29,231 bases of DNA from the NCBI GenBank assembly GCA_002788515.1, contig PFRJ01000136.1, forward strand, positions 1 through 29,231, in the 5' to 3' direction. Both the position numbers and the translations under genes were made by a program. Below are positions 8,397 to 16,323 of the stretch, in pieces. The stretch is from Nitrosopumilales archaeon CG_4_9_14_0_2_um_filter_34_16 (GTDB lineage: Archaea; Thermoproteota; Nitrososphaeria; Nitrososphaerales; Nitrosopumilaceae). The notes below the pieces were generated by a model. It saw nothing but the letters and a program-made list of their open reading frames with translations. It was not told where the DNA came from and did not search any database. Every line of letters starts with the position of its first letter. Positions within the stretch are counted from its first letter, which is position 1.

Positions 8397-9154
8397 AATT
8401 TTAAAACTTTTAGTAGTTTTTCAAAATTTTCTCGAGTTTTTTCTTGTTTGTATATCTTCAAAACATTTATGATCTGTTCTTTAGATGCATTTTTGTAAAT
8501 TTTTTGAGCTTTTTTTGCAATTCCTGATCCAATGAAAAAGGCTTGTGTAATTGATGTGACGTTAGAGGGTTTTCTCTGTGTGCTAGAACTTTCAAAATCA
8601 ATCAATGTGGCCTTATTTTCGCCTACAATGATATGTTTAGAAATATTACTTATTTCACCATGATCAAAACCTATTTGATCTAATCTATAACAATCTTCTA
8701 AAATATTTCTTATTGTATGTTTTAATTTTTTTGCACTACCAGATCCTTTTAGTGAATCCATCCAGTCACTAAATTTTTCTCCTTCAAGATATTCCATAAC
8801 TAAGAAATTTTTACTAACATCAAAAATTTTTGGTCCAACATTTACTGAATTTACTATTTTTAACAAAACTGCTTCATTCTTCATTTCTTTTCTTTGCGAA
8901 TCTGTTCTTCTAATCTTTAGAGCAATCTCTTTGTTATTTTTTTTTGCAACAACTACAACACCTACATATCCTTTTCCTAAAATCGCTAATTTTCCTAATG
9001 TAGTAGGACCTCGTAACGAAATTGATTTTATGTTTAATTCTTCTAGCTCATTAATTCTTGACTTTATTTGACGACTAGTAGCATTTGGGTATCCTAGAAT
9101 TTTTGAGTAAGGCTCTTCAACAAATTTTTTAATTGAAATGAAGGAATGTTCCAT
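8393..9154 (-). CDS. Predicted archaeal Ser/Thr kinase (RIO/Bud32-like fold)
   Basis: 253 residues. An N-terminal segment (about 1-55) reads YSKILGYPNATSRQIKSRIN and may be a winged-helix-like domain. The kinase part has a glycine-rich loop LGKGYVGVVVVA, the ATP lysine in IALKIRR, a helix-C Glu in KNEAVLLK and the hinge MEYLEGEKF. The catalytic loop is FDHGEISNISKH and the metal site LIDFESSS. HGE in place of HRD and DFE in place of DFG match, as I recall, the COG2112 family of predicted archaeal kinases rather than canonical Bud32. It overlaps the CCA-adding enzyme gene by 26 bases and ends inside the right island repeat. The substrate is unknown; the operon suggests a link to RNA metabolism. 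Confidence 0.75.
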   Translation of the reverse strand: MEHSFISIKKFVEEPYSKILGYPNATSRQIKSRINELEELNIKSISLRGPTTLGKLAILGKGYVGVVVVAKKNNKEIALKIRRTDSQRKEMKNEAVLLKIVNSVNVGPKIFDVSKNFLVMEYLEGEKFSDWMDSLKGSGSAKKLKHTIRNILEDCYRLDQIGFDHGEISNISKHIIVGENKATLIDFESSSTQRKPSNVTSITQAFFIGSGIAKKAQKIYKNASKEQIINVLKIYKQEKTRENFEKLLKVLKL

Positions 9155-10460
9155 TTATTGAAATCAATTCATTGGCTGCCTCTTTAATTGATTTGCTTAA
9201 ATTTTTGTTTCCTATAGAAACCTTGAAACCTCGTTTTAAATCACTTTGAAGACCTTTAGGTATGCATATCTGAAGATTTTTTCTCAAAAACTGTGTCATA
9301 AAACTGACTGCATCACTTTCTTTTCTTTTTTCTAATGCAATTATTTTCCTATCATTTCCAATCCACACCAATTCTGCATTTTTTAGATTTTTAGAAATAA
9401 AACTCTTAGAATTATCATCCCTGAAAAAATCTGGTCCTTTCTTTGGGTAAATTTGGCTAATTTTTATAGATTCTAGGAAGAAAAAAAGATAAACTTCTTT
9501 TTGTTGATCTGTATATGGTTTACTTCTAAGTACTGTAAACCCACCTAATTCTAACTGTGTAGACAATGTAGTAGTTGTTCTTTTAATCTGCCCCCAAATT
9601 ATGTCCGGACTCCTAATCTTGAAATCAAATTTAACCACTAACAAATTATTCCAATATTTTTTTGATATTCTTGATTTTTTATTCTTAAAAAATTCTAACG
9701 TTGCTCTTTCTTTAAATGCTCTAGAAATAAGAATAAATTTTCCAATATTCTCATCAGAGATAGCAGCAGCTAAATTTCTATTACTATCAATTGGATCTAT
9801 GACCACTATTGACGTTTCAAATTTTTTTGAAGTTTTTCCAATAACTTGATTTTCACTAATTTTTGATATTGATTTAATTAGATTTTCAAAACTTCCAAAC
9901 TGTAATATTAAAACTTCTGAAATATATCCACTGAATCCTTGCTTAGCTATTTCTGCACCATAAATTTTATTTGCCTTTAGAAATGTTTTAAGAATTCTAA
10001 CTTCATTTCTCATCTTTGGCGTTAATGATTTTTCCATGAATTTAGTATGAAATGGAGATCTATCTGCAGCACTTTTCCATTCTCCACTTTTTACATCATA
10101 AAATGGTACAACGTTAATCTTGGTATTCTTAATTTTAGCCTCAACATATGGATGCTGAGAATATCTCACATACGGAAAATATTCTTTTAACGAATTAAAA
10201 CCAATTTTTTTAGAAATTTTTTCAAATTTGTCTTCTGATACAGTCTTTTTGAATCGAATAAAAATATCGATATCTGCATCTTTTGATAACCAAGTATTTT
10301 TTGCAAATGAACCTCCAAACTCTAATCCTATAACTTCTGGATATTTTTTAATTTCTTTGGAAACTAAACTATATGCTAACTCTGCAATTTGTTTTTTTGA
10401 TTGTTCTACTGTTTTGTCTGGAGTAACCATTTTGGAAACTTTAGAAATTATTTGTTTCAT
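9129..10460 (-). CDS. cca: CCA-adding enzyme, archaeal class I
   Basis: tRNA nucleotidyltransferase that builds or repairs the 3' CCA end without a nucleic acid template. At 443 residues it matches archaeal class I enzymes. The nucleotidyltransferase signature FGGSFAKNTWLSKDADIDIF lies at about 48-67 and carries the metal-binding Asp residues. A second conserved region, FMEKSLTPKMRNEVRILKTF with YGAEIAKQGFSGYISEVLI, is the helical domain typical of archaeal CCA and poly(A) polymerases. The C-terminal half is the tail domain. The gene overlaps thpR by four bases and the kinase by 26. The tRNA-Pro in this window has no encoded CCA and would be a substrate. Confidence 0.95.
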   Translation of the reverse strand: MKQIISKVSKMVTPDKTVEQSKKQIAELAYSLVSKEIKKYPEVIGLEFGGSFAKNTWLSKDADIDIFIRFKKTVSEDKFEKISKKIGFNSLKEYFPYVRYSQHPYVEAKIKNTKINVVPFYDVKSGEWKSAADRSPFHTKFMEKSLTPKMRNEVRILKTFLKANKIYGAEIAKQGFSGYISEVLILQFGSFENLIKSISKISENQVIGKTSKKFETSIVVIDPIDSNRNLAAAISDENIGKFILISRAFKERATLEFFKNKKSRISKKYWNNLLVVKFDFKIRSPDIIWGQIKRTTTTLSTQLELGGFTVLRSKPYTDQQKEVYLFFFLESIKISQIYPKKGPDFFRDDNSKSFISKNLKNAELVWIGNDRKIIALEKRKESDAVSFMTQFLRKNLQICIPKGLQSDLKRGFKVSIGNKNLSKSIKEAANELISINGTFLHFN

Positions 10461-11002
10461 TTTTTTGCTTGTATCTCCATCAAATCTGAATAAATTGATC
10501 CTCTTGATGTAAGTTCACTTTTTTTCAATTTTATGCTAGATATCGTTTGTGTTCCAAATGTCTCTTCTTCGTGATTTTCCAATTCTTTAGTTATATCTCC
10601 AATCTTCTTTTTAATTCTAAATACTGTGATATGAGGTTTGAATGGGTTATCTGGAAAAAATCCTAGTGGTTCTAACACTTTTTGCACTTTTTTGGATAAT
10701 TCAATTAGCATATTTCCTCCATTTTCATCTGTTCCAATCCAAATTACTCGTGGGAATTTGGGTTTTGGAAATGCACCAACCCCCTTTAAAATAACACTAA
10801 AACTTGAAAATTCAATTGTATGAAGAGCCTGTATGATTCTATGCATGATCTGCTCCGAAATCTCTCCTAAAAACTGTAGTGTAAAATGAAAATTTTTTGC
10901 ATTCACAGGCTTTGCGTCAATATTGATTTTTTTTTGAAATTCTTTTATTGAATTTATTATATGATTTTCTGATATTTCAATTGCCACAAAAACACGCATC
11001 AT
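10457..11002 (-). CDS. thpR: RNA 2',3'-cyclic phosphodiesterase (2H/LigT family)
   Basis: Opens 2',3'-cyclic phosphate ends of RNA; many archaeal members also join tRNA halves in vitro. The 181-residue protein has both hallmark H-x-T motifs: HFTLQFLGEI with His39 and Thr41, and HITVFRIKK with His124 and Thr126. The first residues MRVFVAIEI are typical of the family. It starts with ATG ATG (11002 or 10999). The four-base overlap with cca downstream suggests one transcript dealing with RNA 3' ends. Confidence 0.93.
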   Translation of the reverse strand: MMRVFVAIEISENHIINSIKEFQKKINIDAKPVNAKNFHFTLQFLGEISEQIMHRIIQALHTIEFSSFSVILKGVGAFPKPKFPRVIWIGTDENGGNMLIELSKKVQKVLEPLGFFPDNPFKPHITVFRIKKKIGDITKELENHEEETFGTQTISSIKLKKSELTSRGSIYSDLMEIQAKK

Positions 11003-11068
11003 AACATTTTCAAAAGTATGGTTATAATTATTTCCGTTAGCTTCATAGACAAGCCTTTTTTTTGATAT

Positions 11069-11617
11069 GTGTTGGCAAAACTAATTGTATGTCTGACTGG
11101 AATGCCTGGTGCTGGTAAATCTACTATAGCAGATGGATTAGAGTCTAAAGGATATGAAATTATCAATATGGGTAATGCTGTAAGAGATGAAGCAAAAAAA
11201 AGAAATTTAGAATCAACTCGGGATAATCTTGGGAAACTAATGCTTGAACTTAGAGAAAAAAATGGTCCTGGAGCGATAGTAGAACTTGTTAAACCACAAA
11301 TAGAATCTTCAACATCAGATGTAATCCTAATAGACGGAGTAAGATCAAATGATGAGATTAAGGTTCTCCGAAAATTTGGTACTGTAAAATTATTAGCAAT
11401 TCACGCATCCACTGATACTAGATTTAATTTTTTACAAAAACGAGGCAGAACAGATGATCCACAAACTAAAGAACATTTTGAAGAAAGAGATAATCGTGAA
11501 TTAGGTGTTGGTATCAGTAATTCAATTGCGTTATCTGATTATGCAATATCAAATGTTGGTCTAACAAAAGATGAACTGATTGAAACAGCTTATAAAATTA
11601 TTCAAAGTTGGATATAA
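11069..11617 (+). CDS. UPF0200 family P-loop nucleotide kinase-like protein
   Basis: 182 residues with a Walker A loop GMPGAGKST (11-19). Further features are an adenylate/dephospho-CoA kinase-like helix DGLESKGYEIINMGNAVRDE, the segment VILIDGVRSNDEI and the lid-like QKRGRTDDPQTKEHFEERDN. This order matches archaeal UPF0200 proteins, described as related to CMP/AMP and dephospho-CoA kinases; the true substrate is not established. It starts at GTG 11069 (TTG at 11072 is a close alternative). Its stop overlaps the ATG of the next gene by one base. The pair of UPF0200 and UPF0201 genes is commonly found together in archaea. Confidence 0.85.
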   Translation: MLAKLIVCLTGMPGAGKSTIADGLESKGYEIINMGNAVRDEAKKRNLESTRDNLGKLMLELREKNGPGAIVELVKPQIESSTSDVILIDGVRSNDEIKVLRKFGTVKLLAIHASTDTRFNFLQKRGRTDDPQTKEHFEERDNRELGVGISNSIALSDYAISNVGLTKDELIETAYKIIQSWI

Positions 11618-12015
11618 TGAGACTTCCAAACATCAACTGTAAAATTGATATGTTTTGCCCAATAAATTCTTCAGAAGATCCAGAAAAAGTAAAACAATCT
11701 GTTGCAAATATCTTCCCATATTCAATAATAAAAATTGAAAATTTTTCAATCCATGCTCAATCAAAAGAATTGAGATCTTTGGAAAAAATTTATGAAATCA
11801 TTCATAAAAATAAATCCCAAAAAATCTACATTCGTCATTTAGAAAATAATCTAGAAAATGATTTCACTTGGTTTCTTTTAAATAAACAAGCAGCCTTTGT
11901 TGATAATATTGCTATTTGTGATGAACCCGAAGAGTCACCATTAGGACCAATTAAAGTAACTCTGACTTCATCAAATATTGATGCAATAATTGATTGGATA
12001 GATTTTGCAAATTGA
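11617..12015 (+). CDS. UPF0201 family RNA-binding protein
   Basis: About 132 residues from the ATG at 11617, which overlaps the stop of the UPF0200 gene; an in-frame TTG at 11608 is less likely. The family (PF01877-type, an L5-like fold, once predicted to be linked to the exosome) is recognised by the N-terminal strand CKIDMFCPINSSEDPEKVKQ, the middle KIYIRHLENN, and the C-terminal SPLGPIKVTLTSSN followed by IIDWI. The translational coupling suggests joint action with the kinase-like partner. The molecular function is not known. Confidence 0.8.
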   Translation: MRLPNINCKIDMFCPINSSEDPEKVKQSVANIFPYSIIKIENFSIHAQSKELRSLEKIYEIIHKNKSQKIYIRHLENNLENDFTWFLLNKQAAFVDNIAICDEPEESPLGPIKVTLTSSNIDAIIDWIDFAN

Positions 12016-12099
12016 TAAAAACAGCTTAAGAAAATTCACTCCTTTTTGATTATTTTTTTTAGTTTGAATCTAAAATCTAATTTTTTATAATATTAGCAA

Positions 12100-12834
12100 A
12101 TGTTTATTAAATTAGGCATAATCGCTGGTATTGTTATCTTAGGAGGCATGATATTCTCTAGTGAAATTGGCAACTTATTTCCAACAACTTCTGCATCTGT
12201 ATTTGATTCTCTAAAAAATGATGTAACTAATTTTGGTACCAAAGCCTCAGATTCTGTAGAACAACGAATTGATTCATCAATTAACCAAATTGTGGATAAA
12301 ACTAATAATTCTATCACAAATGAAATAAGTAATGTTGGGGATAAGGTAGCTAACGACATATCTGAAGTAAAAGAATCGTCACAAAAATCTATCAGTGAAG
12401 AATTATCAAATTTTAATCCCATTGAATCTATAAAAAATATCTTTACAGATCGTTCAAGTTCACAATCTTCTAGTATTACATCATCAAATTCACAACAATC
12501 TAATACAATTTCCTCTCAAAGCAAATCAAAAATAATTCCTGAGACACTTTCTTTATCTACAAAACAACACTCTAATAACATCCTTCTTCAATATGATGAT
12601 ACTAGTGGACAAACAAAAAATGTTAGTGTAGTTATTAGAACAACAGATAAAGAAATTTTTTCTGGAGTGTTTTTTACTTCCAAATTTGAAACTATAGTTA
12701 ATGATGCAATTGGAATTCCATATTATGTAGATATGGTTGTTGAACATGAAGTTTATGGCACTGTTACCTCATCTGTATTTAATCCTGGTGATTCTTCTGA
12801 TACAAAAATTAATGGTATATTTTCTCAACCTTAA
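12100..12834 (+). CDS. Membrane-anchored protein with coiled-coil and Ser/Gln linker
   Basis: 244 residues of unknown family. One hydrophobic anchor (about 3-22, LGIIAGIVILGGMIFSS) is followed by an amphipathic helical stretch (about 35-115) rich in V, I, S, N and D. This stretch repeats motifs of the type DSSINQIVDKTNNSITNEI and VGDKVANDISEV, resembling a coiled coil. A low-complexity linker (about 116-150) is almost all S, Q, N and T. The last 90 residues are beta-rich (LLQYDDTSGQTKNVSVVIRT, VDMVVEHEVYGTVTSSV). Topology is probably one N-terminal anchor with the rest outside the cell. It converges on the Sir2 gene with a four-base overlap. Confidence 0.6.
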   Translation: MFIKLGIIAGIVILGGMIFSSEIGNLFPTTSASVFDSLKNDVTNFGTKASDSVEQRIDSSINQIVDKTNNSITNEISNVGDKVANDISEVKESSQKSISEELSNFNPIESIKNIFTDRSSSQSSSITSSNSQQSNTISSQSKSKIIPETLSLSTKQHSNNILLQYDDTSGQTKNVSVVIRTTDKEIFSGVFFTSKFETIVNDAIGIPYYVDMVVEHEVYGTVTSSVFNPGDSSDTKINGIFSQP

Positions 12835-13559
12835 TTATGATTTTTTTTAAATAATGACACAAATTTTGGTAAAGCTACTGCACTTGTATCTTTAATTACT
12901 AAATCCATATCATCTGATATATCTGTATTTTCTGGATTGATTTCTATCAAAATAGAATTATTTTGTTTTGCATAGATAGGAAGTGTATTAGCTGGAGATA
13001 CAACAAGTGAGGTACCTACAACTATCATCAAGTCACATTGACTTGCAAAAACTATAGCATTTTGCCATACATCTTGAGGTAATGCCTCTCCAAACCAAAC
13101 TACATCCGGTCTGAGCACATTTCCACACTTACATAATGGCGGTAAGTTGGAAATCTCTGTCAATATCTCTTCTTTATAATCACAAACTGAACACTTGATC
13201 TTTACAATACTTCCATGTAGTTCCAACACTTTTGAACTACCTGCTTTTTGATGAAGCCCATCAATATTCTGTGTCAAAACTGTAACTTGAGCATATTTTT
13301 CAAGTTCGGCTATTGCTTTATGACCCTGATTAGGTTGTGCTTGAAAAATATTCCTTCTTCTTTCATTATACCATTCCCATACTAATTTTGGATTATCATA
13401 AAATGCATCAATTGTTGCCAATTTCATAGCATCATGATTTCTCCATAATCCATCTTTTCCTCTAAATGTAGGTATTCCACTTTCTTGTGATATTCCTGCA
13501 CCTGTTACAGCAACAATTTTGTTAATATTCTTAATTTGATCTTTAATTGACTCAAACAT
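12831..13559 (-). CDS. cobB: NAD-dependent protein deacylase, Sir2 family
   Basis: Removes acyl groups from lysine using NAD. The 242 residues carry GAGISQESGIPTFRG (20-34), TQNIDGLHQKAG (96-107), the catalytic His115 in LELHGS, a zinc site at Cys123, Cys126, Cys143 and Cys145, and VVGTSLVVSPA. Tyr64 and Arg67 in EWYNERRRN form the Y-x-x-R pair that in class III sirtuins (E. coli CobB, SIRT5) recognises succinyl or malonyl groups. Desuccinylase activity is therefore possible besides deacetylation. The archaeal partner Alba is a classical Sir2 substrate, but no alba gene is in this window. It starts one base after the RNase Z stop. Confidence 0.94.
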   Translation of the reverse strand: MFESIKDQIKNINKIVAVTGAGISQESGIPTFRGKDGLWRNHDAMKLATIDAFYDNPKLVWEWYNERRRNIFQAQPNQGHKAIAELEKYAQVTVLTQNIDGLHQKAGSSKVLELHGSIVKIKCSVCDYKEEILTEISNLPPLCKCGNVLRPDVVWFGEALPQDVWQNAIVFASQCDLMIVVGTSLVVSPANTLPIYAKQNNSILIEINPENTDISDDMDLVIKDTSAVALPKFVSLFKKNHN

Positions 13560-13560
13560 T

Positions 13561-14460
13561 TTATTTTATTTCTATTTCTAAAAGATCTTTGGCAGTTATT
13601 ACAGAATCGTGAATTTTTTGTGCTTCTTGTAAATGTCCAATTTCATCTTTGTATCTAGCTGAAAAATGTGTTAAAATTAAATTTTTTACTTTGGCATTTT
13701 TCCCCAATGTTGCAGCTTGTTTTGCAGTAGAGTGACATGTATCTTGTGCTTTCTGTTTCTCTTCATCCAAAAATGTAGAATCAAATACAAGATAATCACA
13801 ATTCTCAAAAAATTTTTCCAATTCTTTTGTGGGCATTGTATCTCCTGATATCCCTATTTTTTTACCTGGACGTTTTTCTCCTAATACTTGTTCTGGCATA
13901 ATTATTTTTCCATTAATCTCAATTTCATGTCCATTTTGTAATTTATTCCACAATTCCCCTTCAGGTATTCCTAATTGTTTTGCTGTTTCAAGATTAAATC
14001 TTCCCGGCTTATCCTTTTCTTCAAATAAATATGAAAATGATGTAATTGAATGATTAGCATTACATACATGTATTGAAAATTTTTCATTTTCCAATATTTT
14101 TCCTTCCTTAATAATTGTGATCAAAACAGGAAATGACAATCCAAAATTTAATACTTTGATATTTGCTGCAATAAATTCTTCAATTCCACTTGGTCCAAAA
14201 ATCTCTAAAGTTTCAGTTCTATTCTGCATTGACATTGTTTGTAATAATCCTAAAATTCCCACACAATGATCTCCATGAAGATGTGTGACAAACAATTTCA
14301 TTTTCTTATTCCATCCTAAACCAGATTTCATGTAAGAAATCTGTGCAGCCTCCCCTGCATCAAACATTAAGATTTCTCCATCTCTTTCTAAACATATACA
14401 TGATAAACCTCTATTCTCAGTGGGTTGAGCTGCCGATGTTCCTAAAAATACTAGTTTCAT
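13561..14460 (-). CDS. rnz: Ribonuclease Z (tRNA 3' processing endonuclease)
   Basis: Cuts the 3' trailer from tRNA precursors, leaving the end for CCA addition. The 299-residue protein has the metallo-beta-lactamase signature THLHGDHCVGILG (His60, His62, Asp64, His65), a second metal Asp in ISGDTMPT, DSTF, and the late His in LTHFSARY. The Gly/Pro-rich exosite region around MPEQVLGEKRPGKKIGI is also there. It overlaps Trm-G10 by four bases and is followed after one base by Sir2. Because the local tRNA lacks an encoded CCA, this enzyme and the CCA-adding enzyme would act in sequence on it. Confidence 0.95.
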   Translation of the reverse strand: MKLVFLGTSAAQPTENRGLSCICLERDGEILMFDAGEAAQISYMKSGLGWNKKMKLFVTHLHGDHCVGILGLLQTMSMQNRTETLEIFGPSGIEEFIAANIKVLNFGLSFPVLITIIKEGKILENEKFSIHVCNANHSITSFSYLFEEKDKPGRFNLETAKQLGIPEGELWNKLQNGHEIEINGKIIMPEQVLGEKRPGKKIGISGDTMPTKELEKFFENCDYLVFDSTFLDEEKQKAQDTCHSTAKQAATLGKNAKVKNLILTHFSARYKDEIGHLQEAQKIHDSVITAKDLLEIEIK

Positions 14461-15404
14461 TTGATAAGGATTGTTCTTGTCAAGCTTTTATGCCTATAGA
14501 TATGATATTTTTTTAATCCTGTTAGTTTTGAATTGATATCTAATTCCTTTTTGTACATTATGGCCACCTTTTTTCGTTTAGGTATTATTGAGAAAAATTT
14601 CTTTAGGATTTCTTGGGGTTTTTCTGTTGTTTTTGAAGATACTCCATAAGGTAAATCAGTAACAATTCCATCAAATTTTTCAGAGATTTTCAGTAATCCT
14701 GGAAACTCAGAGTTCAAAACCTCAGAACGATATCCATTTTCTTTAAGATTTTCTTTAGCCATCTCACACATTTTTTCATCAAAATCTAATCCTATGGCAC
14801 GTATTCCCATAGATTCAGCCTCAAGAAGTGTTGTACCTGTACCGCAAAATGGATCACAAACAGTTTCTCCTTTCTTTAGCCCTATCAAATTTATCATTAC
14901 TCTTGTTAACTTCCAATCTAATTCATGAGGATGTTTTTTCACTTTTTTTGGTCTAATTTGATTTTTAACACGTTTTGAAAACCCAAAAAAGTTTTCACCA
15001 TTTGTAAAAATCAAATATACTGTAATATCTGGATTTTCAAAATTTACTTTTACATGAGAAAATTTTGATATCATGTCTCCCATAGAACTTTCTAATTCTG
15101 GAATATTAAATTGATTTGATGATAAGTTAACTACTCTACAAACAAATGTTTTTTCATTTTTTAAAATTCCTACATGTTCTTCATCTAAAAATAATCCAGA
15201 CATTTTTCTTAATATTTGTCCTGAAATTTTTACAAATGTAGCACGTTTAGTTATTTCAGTCCAACTTGTTTTTGATTGAACTATAACTAAATTAGAAATT
15301 ACTTTGATTTTTGAAAATCTATCATACATTTTTGCAATTGCTGTAATTTCATCTACTGCAAGTTCTAGATAGTCTTTGGATAATACAAAAAAACTTTCTG
15401 GCAT
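14457..15404 (-). CDS. tRNA (guanine-10-N2) methyltransferase, Trm-G10/Trm11 type
   Basis: 315 residues. An N-terminal THUMP-containing part (about 1-150) is followed by a Rossmann methyltransferase. The SAM motif DPFCGTGTTLLEAES is at 184-198, and the catalytic DLPYG at 250-254 is the (N/D)PPY-type motif for exocyclic amine methylation. The linker segment HPHELDWKLTRVMINL is typical of archaeal Trm-G10, which makes m2G or m22G at tRNA position 10. The tRNA-Pro in this window has a G at that position. The start codon overlaps the prs stop by one base. Confidence 0.9.
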   Translation of the reverse strand: MPESFFVLSKDYLELAVDEITAIAKMYDRFSKIKVISNLVIVQSKTSWTEITKRATFVKISGQILRKMSGLFLDEEHVGILKNEKTFVCRVVNLSSNQFNIPELESSMGDMISKFSHVKVNFENPDITVYLIFTNGENFFGFSKRVKNQIRPKKVKKHPHELDWKLTRVMINLIGLKKGETVCDPFCGTGTTLLEAESMGIRAIGLDFDEKMCEMAKENLKENGYRSEVLNSEFPGLLKISEKFDGIVTDLPYGVSSKTTEKPQEILKKFFSIIPKRKKVAIMYKKELDINSKLTGLKKYHIYRHKSLTRTILIK

Positions 15405-16285
15405 TATTTAATTGCCTTTGCAATGGTATTTGATATATCTACGATTGATGTTTTGTTTGGAATTGTATTTGTACTAACGATTCTTGTAACTCCAGCTTTT
15501 TTAATTTTATTCTCAGCATTATTTATCAAAAGCGCATGTGTGCATGCAACATAGACTCTTTTACATTTTTGTTTCTTAAGAAACTGTGTTGCTTTTACAA
15601 TGCTTCCTCCTGTACTTATCATATCATCAACTAAAATCAAATCTCTATTAGCAACTTCATCGACATTCTTTGTTTTTATCTGAACTTTGCCCGTTTTCCT
15701 GTCTCTTTTTTTCTCTAATGCTATGTATTCAGATCCAAATTCCTTTGCAAATACTTTTGCTCTTTCTTTTCCACCCTGATCTGGAGATACTACAAGAGGA
15801 TTTTTCAGGTTCAATTTCTTGAAATATTGTGCTAGATCCGCAATTGCTGAAATATTTTCTGTTTTGATGCTAAAATGTTTGAAACCCAACATACTGTGAA
15901 TATCCACTGCAATTATTTTTGATGCGCCTGAACCCTTGAACAATTTACCTAAAACTTTCATTGTAATTATTTCTCCTGGTAAAAATTCTCTATCTTGTCT
16001 TGCATATCCCATATATGGAATTACTGCAATTACTTCATCCGATGTTTCTTTAGCTTTTGAAATTAATGATAATGCATGTATTAGATTAGTATCGACCGGT
16101 GGACAAATTGATTGAACCACAACTGATTTTCTTTTTGATATAATTCCTGAAATTGTTATCTTGCTTTCTCCATCTGGGAAAGTTCTGATCTCTGATTTTA
16201 CAAGATTTGCTTTTATCTTTTGAGATAATTTTCTTGCAAGTTCTTCTGAAGGTTTTCCTGTAATTACTGATAATTTCTTCAACAA
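15404..16285 (-). CDS. prs: Ribose-phosphate pyrophosphokinase (PRPP synthetase)
   Basis: Makes PRPP from ribose 5-phosphate and ATP for nucleotide synthesis, including the OPRT reaction encoded at 6457-7068. The 293 residues fit the archaeal length. Visible motifs are FPDGESKI (36-43), the ATP region YARQDREFLPGE, VDIHS (127-131), SPDQGGKERAKVFA (167-180), the Lys/Arg-rich loop EKKRDRKTGKV, and the PRPP loop LVDDMISTGGS (218-228). There is no ATG; TTG at 16285 or the next TTG is the start. It lies 38 bases after the MscS gene and overlaps Trm-G10. Confidence 0.95.
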   Translation of the reverse strand: MLKKLSVITGKPSEELARKLSQKIKANLVKSEIRTFPDGESKITISGIISKRKSVVVQSICPPVDTNLIHALSLISKAKETSDEVIAVIPYMGYARQDREFLPGEIITMKVLGKLFKGSGASKIIAVDIHSMLGFKHFSIKTENISAIADLAQYFKKLNLKNPLVVSPDQGGKERAKVFAKEFGSEYIALEKKRDRKTGKVQIKTKNVDEVANRDLILVDDMISTGGSIVKATQFLKKQKCKRVYVACTHALLINNAENKIKKAGVTRIVSTNTIPNKTSIVDISNTIAKAIK

Positions 16286-16323
16286 GAAATGTGAATTAAT
16301 GGGATTCTTAAGTTTTGAGAAAT

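Noticed and set aside
12093..12422. 109-codon minus-strand frame opposite the anchored coiled-coil protein
   Set aside because: The plus-strand frame has a membrane anchor, repeat pattern and full length; the minus frame shows only its complement.
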